64,000 nucleotides of DNA from Brevipalpus yothersi (taxonomy: Eukaryota; Arthropoda; Arachnida; Trombidiformes; Tenuipalpidae): the NCBI GenBank assembly GCA_003956705.1, contig QZCP01000139.1:28980-92979 (forward strand), in the 5' to 3' direction. A model generated the notes under the pieces. It was not told where the DNA came from, searched no databases, and saw only the letters and a program-made list of their open reading frames with translations. How positions within the stretch are numbered: the first letter of the stretch is position 1; every line of letters starts with the position of its first letter. Below, one piece after another: positions 41,101 through 53,217 of this stretch. Both the position numbers and the translations under genes were made by a program.

Positions 41101-44100
41101 ATTTGGAAGCATCATGTGCTTTTCTTTAAGAAAAACAAGCTAGAAAATAAGCTTCATTTCGATTGAGATGAAGAGGGATTTGAAACTGGCCAGGTGACGA
41201 TTTTCATCTAACTACCTGGTTATCGATCGCCAAAGGAAAACAGATCTACAGCTCTAAAATATATGCTCACCAGCTCATCAGATTTAGTATGAACGGTGCT
41301 TTCCCTCAAATGATGAAGAAAATTCTGCTTGATGAGTCATCGAAGAATTACAAAGAGGATGAAGGTAGTTATAAATGAAAAGAATCAGTTCATTTTGGTC
41401 TTTTCTTCTCATCTTTGATACATCAGGTGATCTTTACTTCGTTATTATCATTACATTCTACTCACCCATCTCGTTCTGTTAGCTCGAGTGTGAATTTTAT
41501 TTGTGTTAAAATGCTCTAACCGCTCAGATAATTCAGCCTATTCAGCATCTCAATACCTTAACATGTATCTCCGTCATAATTGATACGAATTGATATATCT
41601 TAATAAGGATATAATCAATTATGTAAGCATTTAATTGCAAGTGAGCCTATTTTCTTATGGTCATGATAAAGTTTCCTCTCATTCTTACTTCTAACGAACG
41701 ATATCAGTGGTCCTTTTCTATTAACATTACTAGACGAAATGAAAATAGGAAGCGAAGAGGAGAGCAACGCTCACTGAGTTTGTTTTCCTGGTATGTAATT
41801 TTTATTCTTAGTTATTTACTCATTATCAGCTTGAAAATTCTGGTTCGACTAGACCAACTTTGAAATGCTTTAACTGTACTCCATACTTATTGCTAGCTTG
41901 ACAAGTGAACGTTCCTTCGTCCATTTGACGACCCGGGTCAATTTCTAATTTGCTCTTTATCTGTTTATCATCGATGCGCCATTCCGTTATCTGATTTCAA
42001 GATAAACGATTCGATTATCTGAATAGATGCTGATCAATTGATCGGCTTACCTGCAGGAAAGGGTGAGCAGTAATCTCCAGCTTTTCTCTATGCCATGTAA
42101 TTCTTGGTGTAGGAAGTCCCGTAGCAATGCATATTAGTGTTATTTTGTGGCCCAAAGCATATTCCTGATCAAAATGCGAAGCCCTCACAATTTGAGCGCC
42201 CTATTTTCAGAGACAAGGGATTGAGTGAGAGTAAATATTTACTAGAGTTTTAAAAGCTGGGAACTGAGAGCTGAACTATCAACCTCTCTTCTTTTCGTGA
42301 TTTTTTTAAGCATAGTGTCTCTCCAGAATTCATCGATTTATTGGCTAAAATAATTGGTAAACGAACGAATTGAATCAAGCTCATACTCACGTCAGTATTG
42401 TTCATGAATTCCTTTCGTTTTAGCCCCATCGAACTAAACATCTGAACGACTTTTCTTGTTCTTCCTCGTCCTCGACGTCCCGCTTTTCGACATTCGGCAG
42501 GAAATTCACACAGAATCAAAACTATCAAATATATTGTTAGAACGCAAAAGATTCTCCTCAAAGAAGTCTTACTCATAGTTTTTTGCTTCTTTATCGTCGA
42601 TCCTCTTGTAATCGCTTTGTGAGACCAGAGGTTCTTTATAACCGCTCAGAAAGTTTTGGCCTCCAACTTTTTATGAGCTCTCATTTATTTCAATCAATTA
42701 CAACTTGTAAACTTGTTGACAAAAAAAGTTTATGATTCTACTCTCGATGGGATAGATACTGTAGTTCCCCAAGTATCACTCTCAGTATTTATCACTTTTC
42801 AAAATGACATGCAGACTAAGAGGATCAATGAAATGACTGGACCTATTGTCTCCCTTCAATTCTTGAGAGCCATTTCAGTATGCTCGTTTGGTAAATGTTC
42901 TCTGGACTGTTGACATGAGAATAGACTACACCACTTTCGTCTCAATCGAGCTATCAGTCCCCGAATGGAAGAGTATGTTTAGTTACTCGATTCTCGACTC
43001 TTTGCCTCTACAGTACCTACTGATCCTTGTTCTATTCGAACTTGTAAACTAACCCAATACAACTCCTAATTTTAATAAATTCTCTTCAAGTTCTAAGGAA
43101 ATTTACCGAACAACGATAGGTCTACAAGAGGTGGCTGATATTTTATTAAGTGTATATCGCTGCAGCATAATTAGTACAAAAGGGAGATGATAAGGAAAGG
43201 TGTTATTAGTAAGATACCGGGCAGCTGATGCTTTAACATCTTGTCCCGTATTGATCCGATTTTGATAGTTCAAGTATATAATAATGGCAATCGTTTCTTT
43301 CTCTTCATTTAGAGGTGTATGGAATGTTCCTCATCTCAGCGAGTGCTTGCTCGTCAATGGACAGGTGCTTCGCAATGGCTTAGAAAGAGCTCAAAAGTCG
43401 AACCAAATTGATTCTCATGAGAAGACCGAGAGACATCTGAGCACCTATCCCACCTATCAAGCTCCCAAAGGATCTGCTTTGGACCCAGATATGGCCTTTT
43501 CTTTCTCACTCCGAAAGAATGGGATCTTCTTGTATGTTACAAATTTAGAAGACTTTGGACATCTCGTGAATAGTGAGCCTTATGAGACGAGCCATGTTCA
43601 CAATGATTTGTATGAGATCTTCAACAACCAAGTTGAATGGCAAGAGAAGTATATTCACGAAAACTACAGTCAAGTTTTGCAAGATGATTTTCAGCTAGAG
43701 CAACCATGCCCTGATGTATATTGGTTTCCAATTGTAACTCCCCTGTACTGTAAGCATTTGGTTGAGGAGGCAGAGAACTATGGTAAATGGTCAGATGGAT
43801 CTAGTTATGTAAGTTTTTCATACTCCACTTGTAACCATTTGAATGTTCCTCAATGAGTTTCTATTGTTCTACAAATGTTCGTCATCCACTATTGACTAAT
43901 TGAATCATTTCGATTTTACTAGGATCCACGTCTCGCAGGTGGATACGAAAACGTCCCAACCGTCGATATCCATATGAATCAAATAGGACTTGAGCAACAA
44001 TGGCTATTCTTTCTTCGTGAATACATTCGTCCAGTTCAAGAGAAAGTTTTCGTTGGTTATTTTCATGATGTAAGTTCCTTTTTGAGGTTTTGATTGGGTT

Positions 44101-44611
44101 GGAGTGTTTCAGAGTCAGAAAAATTTATAACTTTAATTCAATTTTATTTTTATTCTCGATAATTTACCAATTCTCATTTTCCCATGGCTTCTTTTATACT
44201 TGCATACTCTGCAACACATTCTTAAAATCTCGAATCAATTGTTCAAATTTACTTTATCCCTGTACAGCCTCCAAAAGCCAGCATGAATTTTATCGTGAGA
44301 TACAAGCCTACAGAACAATCATTTCTCAAGCCGCATCACGACACTTCAACTTACACCATCAACGTTGCCCTGAACAGATTTGGAATTGACTACGAGGTAA
44401 ATGATATAAAATCAATTTAAATTTCTCATTTACTTCAATATTCTCTTCAATCTAGGGCGGAGGATGTCGATTCACTCGTTACAATTGTAGTGTGGTTGAC
44501 TTACGTCAAGGATGGACACTTATGCATCCTGGAAAACTTACTCATCAACACGAAGGACTGACAGTTACTAGTGGTACTCGCTATATCATGGTGTCTTTTG
44601 TCGATCCTTGA
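38167..44611 (+). CDS. PLOD: procollagen-lysine 5-dioxygenase (lysyl hydroxylase)
   Basis: Fifteen exons close to 756 residues: 38167-38245, 38358-38458, 38536-38672, 38733-38847, 38924-38975, 39041-39153, 39212-39376, 39447-39548, 39634-39884, 39944-40045, 40107-40232, 43313-43808, 43923-44069, 44268-44396 and 44456-44611. A signal peptide ([20 protein letters not shown]) leads into the glycosyltransferase-like half ([35 protein letters not shown]). The C-terminal 2-oxoglutarate/Fe(II) dioxygenase domain carries [25 protein letters not shown] and [17 protein letters not shown], with the His-Asp-His iron triad and the 2OG-binding Arg. It hydroxylates collagen lysines in the ER, and the N-terminal half can add sugars in multifunctional family members. 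Intron 2 has a GC donor. Intron 11 is about 3.1 kb and contains two genes on the other strand. Confidence 0.97.
38459..38535 (+). other. GC-AG intron in PLOD
   Basis: The exon ends at GAG and the intron begins GCAAGT, an otherwise perfect donor. It ends TTCAG. Joining gives [11 protein letters not shown] in frame, as the family requires. No GT donor in the vicinity keeps frame and alignment. Confidence 0.85.
40514..40832 (-). CDS. insulin/relaxin-family peptide precursor nested in PLOD intron
   Basis: Two exons, 40832-40646 and 40578-40514, encode 83 residues. Exon 1 starts [20 protein letters not shown], a good signal peptide. A B-chain-like segment [14 protein letters not shown] follows, then a short connecting region with no clear dibasic site after the B chain. 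Exon 2 encodes the A-chain motif [15 protein letters not shown], which fits CC-x3-C-x8-C exactly, then Lys and stop. The 67-nt intron (GTGAG...GACAG) is in phase 1 within the C-peptide, the classical position and phase for insulin-family genes. The B-chain cysteines are 12 residues apart rather than the usual 11, so it is an atypical member. I cannot tell whether it is insulin-, relaxin- or gonadulin-like. KK lies directly before the first A-chain Cys. The peptide would be secreted and act through a receptor tyrosine kinase or LGR-type receptor. Confidence 0.85.
41826..42576 (-). CDS. secreted single-Ig protein, OIG-4-like, nested in PLOD intron
   Basis: Three exons in phase 0 (42576-42391, 42200-42051, 41990-41826) encode 166 residues. 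A signal peptide ([19 protein letters not shown]) precedes a basic Arg/Gly patch ([13 protein letters not shown]) and a linker. One I-set immunoglobulin domain follows, with [19 protein letters not shown] holding the first Cys and Trp, and [19 protein letters not shown] holding the second Cys. The start ([14 protein letters not shown]) and the pattern [19 protein letters not shown] resemble C. elegans OIG-4 and its insect homologs. In the worm OIG-4 is muscle-secreted and stabilises acetylcholine-receptor clusters with the LEV-9/LEV-10 scaffold. A similar neuromuscular role here is inference. Confidence 0.88.
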
Positions 44612-45651
44612 TTTTAGGCATCATAAATTGATTCAGAAACATATCTGTCTTGATCATTTCTGACTCAATTCATGTTTATTACTGAATTCAGAGCAAATAT
44701 GTTTTCAGATCACTGATTCTGAAGCTGATAAATTGGAAATATTCAGCTCCTGTGATGAAAAAGCCAAAATTTTCTAATCTTGTCAGATTTATTGGACTCT
44801 CTTTATCGATCATCCTAAAATGATCATTAAACCATATCATTGAAACTCACATGAAATCTACGAGTAAAACTTTTACCTGGATCCTTTTTTATGTTCCAGA
44901 TTCCTCAATGAGCCTCGAAAAGTGACAAAATAGGGAGAAAAATTTTCGATTGAACCTTCTATATGGAAGAAGTTCAATTCAAGCAATGCATTTGGATGCT
45001 ACTACATTTATCGGTCATATCTATACTTATCTTCCACAGTGATGATGATATGGAGAGGTTCTAGATCAGTTCTTGTCTGCATCATTAACTACAATTCATA
45101 CAATGTAGAATCCTATAGAAAAAGATGCGAACGTTGAAAAGTAAGAATCTGTTGGTTAAGGGATGAGAGGAAAAAATCTAACCGTCCAGTGAAGAGGAGG
45201 TTTTCTCCCAGCCCACAATTAGGCACATACGGCAAAGTTGTACCGGACGTGTAGATTTACCAGAAGTGAAAAAATGAAAGTTGTCGGAATATATTGCATC
45301 AGCCAGCGAGATGAGTGTAGAGAGCAGCAGCAGAAGGAGGATGGATGTCTGGGATTGGTAGAAATGAATAGCTGCCAAGAATGCCAAGAATGGCGCCATT
45401 CTTCGGTGCAACCGTTCTTTCAATAAAATACTTCCACAGGCTTCCACATCTGTGCTCTCTCTTCACACACACATTTCGCGCTTCAACCTTTTGTTGTCAC
45501 TTCAGCCCAAAGAGTATTTGCTTCAGCCGCGAGACTGTTCCTCTGGCCATCATTGTTACTCTGCATCTTGTAATTCACATCACCACTCAATTCTCTTCAT
45601 CATTTTTTTCTTCTTTTCTCCTCTCCTCTTTTAATCACATCAAATTTCATT
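44612..45651. other. intergenic region, PLOD to RRM2
   Basis: No supported gene. Short frames near 45178-45668 on both strands start with non-ATG codons or overlap the RRM2 leader. The 200 nt before the RRM2 start are pyrimidine-rich. Confidence 0.6.
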
Positions 45652-46641
45652 ATGCCAAGTGTAGATAATGACAAAATTAACGAGCCTTTGCTCGAGCCTT
45701 CGTTGGGACGTTATTGTATTCAGCCCATCAAGTATCCAGATATGTGGGCTTTCTACAAGAAAGCAGTTGCCTCACTTTGGCTAGTGGAAGAAGTGGATCT
45801 TTCCCGAGATTTGGATGATTGGGACAAGCTTAATGATGATGAGCGACATTTCATTTCCTATGTTCTCGCCTTCTTTGCTTCCGCTGATGGTATTGTGGTT
45901 GAAAATTTGGCACGACGCTTTTGTGATGATGTCCAGATTCCAGAAGCTCGGTGCTTCTACAGTTTCCAAATTTTTATCGAAAATGTTCATGCCGAGATGT
46001 ATGGACTACTGATCGAAACTTATATCAAAGATCAACAAGAAAAAACTCATCTGTTCAGTGCCATCGAGACCATTCCTTGCGTGAAAAAGAAGGCAGACTG
46101 GGCCATCAAATGGATCTCTGATTCGTCAACTTTCGCTGAAAGACTTGTAGCATTCGCCTGTGTTGAAGGAATCTTTTTCTCAGGTTCATTTGCAGCCATT
46201 TTTTGGCTCAAGAAGAGAGGTCTTATGCCAGGTTTGACCTTTTCAAATGAACTCATCTCCAGAGATGAGGGTCTCCATTGTGATTTCGCATGTCTCCTGA
46301 TGAGATACATTCAGGATAAGCCACCACAAGAACGTATTGTTCAGATCACCAAAGAAGCAATTGAGTTGGAAAAACAGTTCCTCACTGAAGCTCTTCCCGT
46401 CTCTCTCATCGGAATGAACATTGATCTGATGTCAACATACATTGAGTTTGTGGGTGACAGGCTACTGGCTGAACTTGGTTGTGATCGTATCTACAATGTC
46501 GAAAATCCATTTGACTTCATGGACAATCTGAGCTTGGATGGTAAGACTAACTTCTTCGAAAAAAGAGTGGCAGAATACCAGAAGAGCAATGTTTACGCTA
46601 AAGACAAAGACGCTGCATTCATAATCAGTGCAGATTTCTAA
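45652..46641 (+). CDS. RRM2: ribonucleoside-diphosphate reductase small subunit (R2)
   Basis: A 329-residue intronless gene. Class Ia R2 landmarks are present: the diiron ligands in [25 protein letters not shown] (which also holds the radical-bearing Tyr), [15 protein letters not shown] and [14 protein letters not shown]. The protein forms a homodimer that generates the tyrosyl radical and pairs with the large subunit to make dNTPs in the cytosol. The N-terminal extension is very short, about 20 residues before the core, and lacks the KEN/cyclin-type degrons of vertebrate RRM2. The C-terminal tail, which docks on the large subunit, ends IISADF where animals usually have TLDADF. An AATAAA lies at 46713-46718. 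Confidence 0.97.
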   Translation: MPSVDNDKINEPLLEPSLGRYCIQPIKYPDMWAFYKKAVASLWLVEEVDLSRDLDDWDKLNDDERHFISYVLAFFASADGIVVENLARRFCDDVQIPEARCFYSFQIFIENVHAEMYGLLIETYIKDQQEKTHLFSAIETIPCVKKKADWAIKWISDSSTFAERLVAFACVEGIFFSGSFAAIFWLKKRGLMPGLTFSNELISRDEGLHCDFACLLMRYIQDKPPQERIVQITKEAIELEKQFLTEALPVSLIGMNIDLMSTYIEFVGDRLLAELGCDRIYNVENPFDFMDNLSLDGKTNFFEKRVAEYQKSNVYAKDKDAAFIISADF

Positions 46642-46712
46642 CGAGTTGTTAATTGCAGCTTTTTATTGCACTACATGCTGATGTATTTTATTTTATTCAC
46701 TAATTTTCATAA

Positions 46713-46718
46713 AATAAA
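46713..46718 (+). terminator. polyadenylation signal AATAAA
   Basis: A canonical hexamer about 75 nt after the RRM2 stop codon. Confidence 0.7.
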
Positions 46719-46847
46719 TTCAAAAAATTAAACATTGCCATAATCCACACTCTTTATTGAGAATTCTTTTCAAGACTAATAGGAAGAGATCATAGAAACG
46801 CTATTGTTTTGTCTCATCAATCGATCATGGTCAATTGAATTAGAAAA

Positions 46848-47163
46848 TCATGAGAAACTCTCTGAAGCAAGCGTTTCGAACAAATGTAGGGGAGGATCTG
46901 GTGTTCCTCTCCATTTGTCAGCTGGAAAAAAATTACAATTCTGAGATCGTACCATTTCCTTTGCATGTGCGATAGATTTCTGTTCAACTTTATTCAAACT
47001 GTCCAGCTTATCCGAATAAATAGAAAATCGAATGTGTCGAATATGTGAGTGTGTACCACGAAACTCGTACTGTTTTAAAAGATGTCTCGTTCTTGAGTCC
47101 AAGATCACCAATAGGTTGCAATTCTACGGTTTCAAATCTATTGGGAAATATTCGGCTTATCAT
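46848..47163 (-). CDS. possible 74-residue gene, unknown function
   Basis: Exons 47163-47071 and 46979-46848 join in frame (225 nt with stop). The 91-nt intron has a GTACGA donor and ends AACAG. The N terminus MISRIFPNRFETVELQPIG has spaced basic and aromatic residues and could be a mitochondrial presequence. The C terminus (FFPADKWRGTPDPPLHLFE) looks conserved in style, but I do not recognise it. It is placed head-to-head with WDR5, with 278 nt between start codons, a typical arrangement for a small housekeeping gene. The donor is weak and the model is tentative. Confidence 0.35.
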
Positions 47164-48422
<1,259 letters not shown>

Positions 48423-49153
48423 GAGATCAATTTTGTATTAATTTTGAACATCTCTGTGAGTCCATCAATATCTTTTTTGTCATGGTCATATCATAATTTT
48501 CAATTTCCTTCTCTGTAATTACAATTGAAAAACAATCTTCTCATCATTCTATTCTGACTAAATTATTCAATGGAGATAAGTTGGACCCCTAAATATAATC
48601 AATATTTCCATCTGTAAATGGTGACACCAATTTGTTCACATAAAATTTTTTAATCAAACATCTCATCTCATTGGATGTGTGAGCTTGAACATGAGAGATG
48701 TGAAGAGTTGAAATCAAGAATCGAATGGATGACATGGATGGCTTCCTCGAAATCATGTCGAACGAAGAGGGGGGAGGATGAAGAGGTGGCGCATCATCAT
48801 CTCTCTCAACATCTCTGTGCATCATCATCTGTGGCATGCGGCCTATGAGCCTACATACACAGAGAGAAAGAGAGAGAGAGAGAGAAATCGTTGAGCGTGT
48901 TTTGATCCATCATTCACCTGCTTTTTCGGTCCATCGTGTCTCTGGTTCGTCGTTCACCTGTTCACCTGGAGGTCCAGCACAACCTTTTCCCTACTTAATC
49001 AGCCCCTAATATTGGGTGGAAGAAATTAAAGTGGTGCAATTGGATGAAAGTGGTGCTCCCTGACTTCTAATCTCGATATGAGTCTCTTCCCTTGTAAAGC
49101 ATGTTCGCCGCATTAAATTTCATTGTATGCATTGAACTCGAAGCCTCTGGAAG
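48423..49153. other. intergenic region, WDR5 to ERR
   Basis: It contains the WDR5 3' UTR, a GA tract at about 48860-48886 and a repeated TTCACCTG-like element near 48914-48966. No gene is seen. Confidence 0.55.
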
Positions 49154-50743
49154 ATGGACGCGAGTGATTGCAAAAGTGTTTCCCTTACCAGTGGTGATCT
49201 TAATGATCCAGATATATCTGAAAATGCTTCCGCTAAACGGCTATGCCTGGTCTGTGGAGATGTTGCCTCAGGCTTTCATTACGGAGTGGCTTCCTGTGAA
49301 GCATGCAAAGCATTCTTCAAAAGAACCATCCAAGGTATGTATAATAATCTGATATTCTGGCGTCCAATGGTCTGCATCGAACGCCTTTCAATTACACCAA
49401 TGATTCAACCAAACTATTCTCGCTTAAATATACTGAAAAGAGGGAAACTATACCCACCTTTCTTGTATCGCAATTTGTCCACTCCCTACATGAATCGTTT
49501 TGTTATTCGAAATCTCTAGGCAATATAGAATATACGTGTCCAGCATCAAGAGACTGCGAAATAAATAAGAGACGCAGAAAGGCTTGTCAAGCCTGTCGCT
49601 TTCAGAAATGTCTTAAAATGGGAATGCTCAAAGAAGGAGTTCGTTTGGATCGAGTACGAGGTGGTCGACAAAAGTATCGTCGTTCTACTGAGCATCCCTA
49701 TGCTTTAACCTCTCTACCTCCAAGGAAATCATCCCTCGAAGGTAATTCATTTTCATTCCTATTCCAGCAATCATCATCTCAATAGTTGCTTCTTTTTATT
49801 CTCCTAGAAAATAAATTCGTAACTGCCTTGATATGTTGTGAACCGGAGAGCCTCTCAGTGAGTGATTCCAACTACCGTGATCGTTGGTCAGCTTACTCAA
49901 AATCTCCTGCTGATAAAACGCTCAGCATACTAGGTGATCTAGTTGATCGTGAGCTAGTTGCCACTATAATTTGGGCTAAACAGATTCCTGGATTCTCTGA
50001 TCTGGCTTTGAATGACCAGATGAAGCTGCTGCAAAATACGTGGGCAGAGATATTGTCCTTCTCTCTTGCCTACAGGTAATTTCCTCTCTTCACCTTACGA
50101 GACTCACCTGAGAGCTTGTATTTCCAATACGTATCAAAACTATACCACCAAATTAGATTTTCACACTTATCGCATCTCTAATTGCAGAACTCATCAGCAC
50201 TACTGTTCATCTTCATCTTATCCTACTCCTTCAGGACTTTTCAAGCAGCTCGTTTTTGCCAATGATTTTGTAATGGATGAGCTCCAAGCCAAACAGGCAA
50301 AAGCCGAAGAAATGTACAATGTGTGCATGAAACTTGTAAAAAGACTAAGTCAACTTCGCATCGCGAGGGAAGAATATCTCGTCATAAAAGCTCTCTTGTT
50401 GACCAATGTTGGTGAGTTAACACTCAAGAAATTCAAATCTATCAAAGTCGATAAATATTATATTCTAATCATACTATTACTTTTTCTTTGAATAGATATT
50501 CAACTTGAAAACTGCCAATCTGTAATGAAATTAAGGGACACCCTTCTATCAGCCTTACAAGAGTGTGTTGCATCGCTCCATCCCTATGGCTATATTCATT
50601 TAGGACAGCTACTGCTTGTTTTACCTCTTTTGCGACAGATTGATAGTGTGATTCGTAAATTCTGGAATGGCATAAAGAGGGAAGGTAGAGTACAAATGAA
50701 CAAATTATTCCTGGAAATGTTGGAATCAAACTTGATACGTTAG
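49154..50743 (+). CDS. ERR: estrogen-related receptor (nuclear receptor NR3B)
   Basis: Five exons (49154-49334, 49520-49741, 49808-50075, 50188-50411, 50496-50743) give 380 residues. The DNA-binding domain is nearly invariant: [21 protein letters not shown]-box [32 protein letters not shown] and the C-terminal extension [19 protein letters not shown]. This binds the extended half-site TNAAGGTCA. The ligand-binding domain (about 155-380) has [17 protein letters not shown] and [16 protein letters not shown], and ends with the AF-2 helix [11 protein letters not shown] is an orphan, constitutively active receptor that drives glycolytic and mitochondrial gene programmes. The A/B domain is only about 30 residues. 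LBD helices 5-8 diverge and carry a Ser/Tyr/Pro insertion ([11 protein letters not shown]) from exon 4. An AATAAA lies near 50970. Confidence 0.96.
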
Positions 50744-53217
50744 GGTATTATGAGATATCTTCCAAAAGGCCGATTCAATTCCTTGGAGCGGTGCAATACC
50801 ATAAGTCTGATTTGAGACTGGAATCGAAATCAATAGGAAGTTTATTTTGTTGTTCTTCCTCTTGTAGAGAGGATGGGTTGTTCTTTAGTGGTATTATAAT
50901 CAGATCATGATAGATTTCTGAAGCTGAAGGTCGAATCATGATTTGAACCTGCAGCTGACCAACGAAAAGAATAAACTAGTTGAAGTTTATAATCAACATC
51001 TTTTAAAATGCATTCCAAGTGTAAAATTTGGTTAATTGGATGTCAAGTATCGAAACTTATTCAGAGGCTCTGAAAAGCCTCTTTTTTGTATGACAAACTT
51101 GACGAATGGTCGAAGTAAGTCATTAATTTTTTATACTTGGCAACATTTAACTTCTGCATTCTAAATCTTCTTGAGGAAACTTATCAAGATCATGATAGAT
51201 TGATGAGGTGTTGGAGTTTCATGATTTTTCCATAGTTCATCACACAATCAATCGAATACTGTTTAGATTCATGTGGAATTGACTATTCATATTCGATTGA
51301 GCGAGGGAGAATATTTTTTCAGAGCTCAAGATTCAATCTGTGATCCATCTTCTGGCTGATCATACTTGAAAGTATGATCATTTTACAAAGTTTGCTTCTC
51401 ATAAGGCTCTTGGATTCTGTTGAAAGAAAGAGCAAGTGCAATGTTGATTCTGATCTGTAGTAAAGAGAGGAGAGTGTAGATTGTAGACTTATTGTAACCT
51501 GAACGTTACTGTTTCGTATCGATAACAGGGTAAAGTGAACGAAAATGTAGCGTTAAATCATCTCAACACATAGCTCTTGAGAAAAGTAATGCTATGATGG
51601 CAAAATTTTCTTTACTAGCTGCAATACAAACGTATTCGATTGGATGTTGACCAAGAGTAAAGAGTGTAGGAAAAGAAATTGTACAATAATTCTCAGTCAT
51701 TATTTTCGAGTTCTGATGGCAATTTCACTGAGTATTTACTCTCTTTCCCTCTCCTTCTACGTATAAGAATCAATTCTCAAACTAGGATTGACTATAAAGT
51801 GAGCATTTTTTCCGTGATCGTCATCTGTTTTTCATTGAAGTGAACAAAAAAAAGGGCTTCTTGTAATAACGTTGTGCGTAGAATGTTCTTTATTTTTCTC
51901 AATAGGTGAGGATATTACGTGAATAAAAATAAACTTTCCTGAGACATGATGTGTAAGAAATCATCTCTCTCTCTTTCTCACACACACACGCACACTTTAG
52001 TCACTCATCTCTCTTCCCTTAGACACCTAGTTTGGTCAGAGATTGGACATCAAAGTGGCCTGATCAAAGTGGCGCGAACTTGGCCATGATCTGACGCACA
52101 TCATCATGATCAATAATCTGTTCATCCTGATACACACTCACACACACAGCTCGAACCGAGTTTGACGAGAGAGAGAGAAAATTTCGATTGTTGTGAGCAT
52201 GTGAGTGAGCTGTTGGAAGAGGAGAGAGAGCAAAGAGAAGAGTAAAGAGAATAGCTATGGAGAGAGCTAAGAGAGACTCACTCACCAACATCGGATGATT
52301 GAAGGGGAGCAAGCTTATACCATGCGGTTACCGGCAGAAGAGTGGAATAGAGTATAGTAGAGTTCCACTACTGATGCTGAGGAGAAAGTTGATGATCATC
52401 AGAGATGTGATTGATTTTTTACTCATGACACCATCCTTGTTCATTTCAAATCAATGATTAGTAATCATTTTATGTTTGTTCATCAGTCATTGGTGAAGAT
52501 AGATCATTAAAAAGGATCGCTGATTTGTGTGAGTGTCTGTGACACTCAGTATATCTATTTTTTTCAGGACATCTCTCTCTGTGTGTGTGAATACTGACAG
52601 CTGGTTCTATTATTTCCTGAACACTGTGAAAGTGATTTCATTGTGCCTCTGACCAATCAAGTGTTTTGTTTCTTTCTCACTTGTATTCAGGTAAATTCAT
52701 TTATTTCACTCGAAGCAATCAATGACTTTTTTCCACCAGTCAAGTGATGAATATAAACCTTGCTTTGCATAGCTCGAGGCTCTTAGCTTAGCTCTCATTG
52801 ATACCTTCGAACCTGTTAGCGAGCGCTCACAGAAAGCTAAGGAAAGTCAAACTTGCTGTCTCATTTTTTCCTCATTCTGCAAGATCGCAGGAAGAACAGC
52901 TTAAACTTATCATCTTTTCCTCGTACAGCTCTTCCCTTCGCTACTCATTAAGTCCGCTCAGGGCTACTTCTATCTTTCTAATGGTTCCTTGTTTGACCAC
53001 AAATTCGTGTGAGGTGAATTTTTGACCACATCACCACCACTCCATTGACAACTCTTTCGATTCGCTTCTTGTTTCATTTCTGGCATCCTCATTTCCTAGT
53101 CTTCCGATCGTGTCTCTCTGTTAGCGCCCTATTCTGCCATCCATGTCCAATCCAAAATAAAGTGCCTAATCTTTCGTTCAACAGTGAATTCATTGTCATC
53201 TCTCCCCAAGACACGCC
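50744..53217. other. 2.5-kb intergenic region, ERR to ACSL
   Basis: AT-rich with CT/CA tracts at about 51964-51990 and GT/GA tracts around 52150-52250. I see no coding frame with family resemblance. The last few hundred bases probably include the ACSL 5' UTR. Confidence 0.6.

Larger units (their letters stand above)
40233..43312 (+). other. PLOD intron 11 (about 3.1 kb) hosting two nested genes
   Basis: Donor GTAAGA follows NERR, and the acceptor TTTAG precedes GVWNVP, an uninterrupted run in lysyl hydroxylases. All other PLOD introns are 57-200 nt. Two complete minus-strand genes sit inside: an insulin-like peptide (40514-40832) and a single-Ig protein (41826-42576). The remainder is AT-rich with no further gene that I can support. 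Confidence 0.93.

Noticed and set aside
41657..41863. Hydrophobic plus-strand frame in the PLOD intron
   Set aside because: It partly overlaps the antisense of the OIG-4-like last exon and has no family resemblance.
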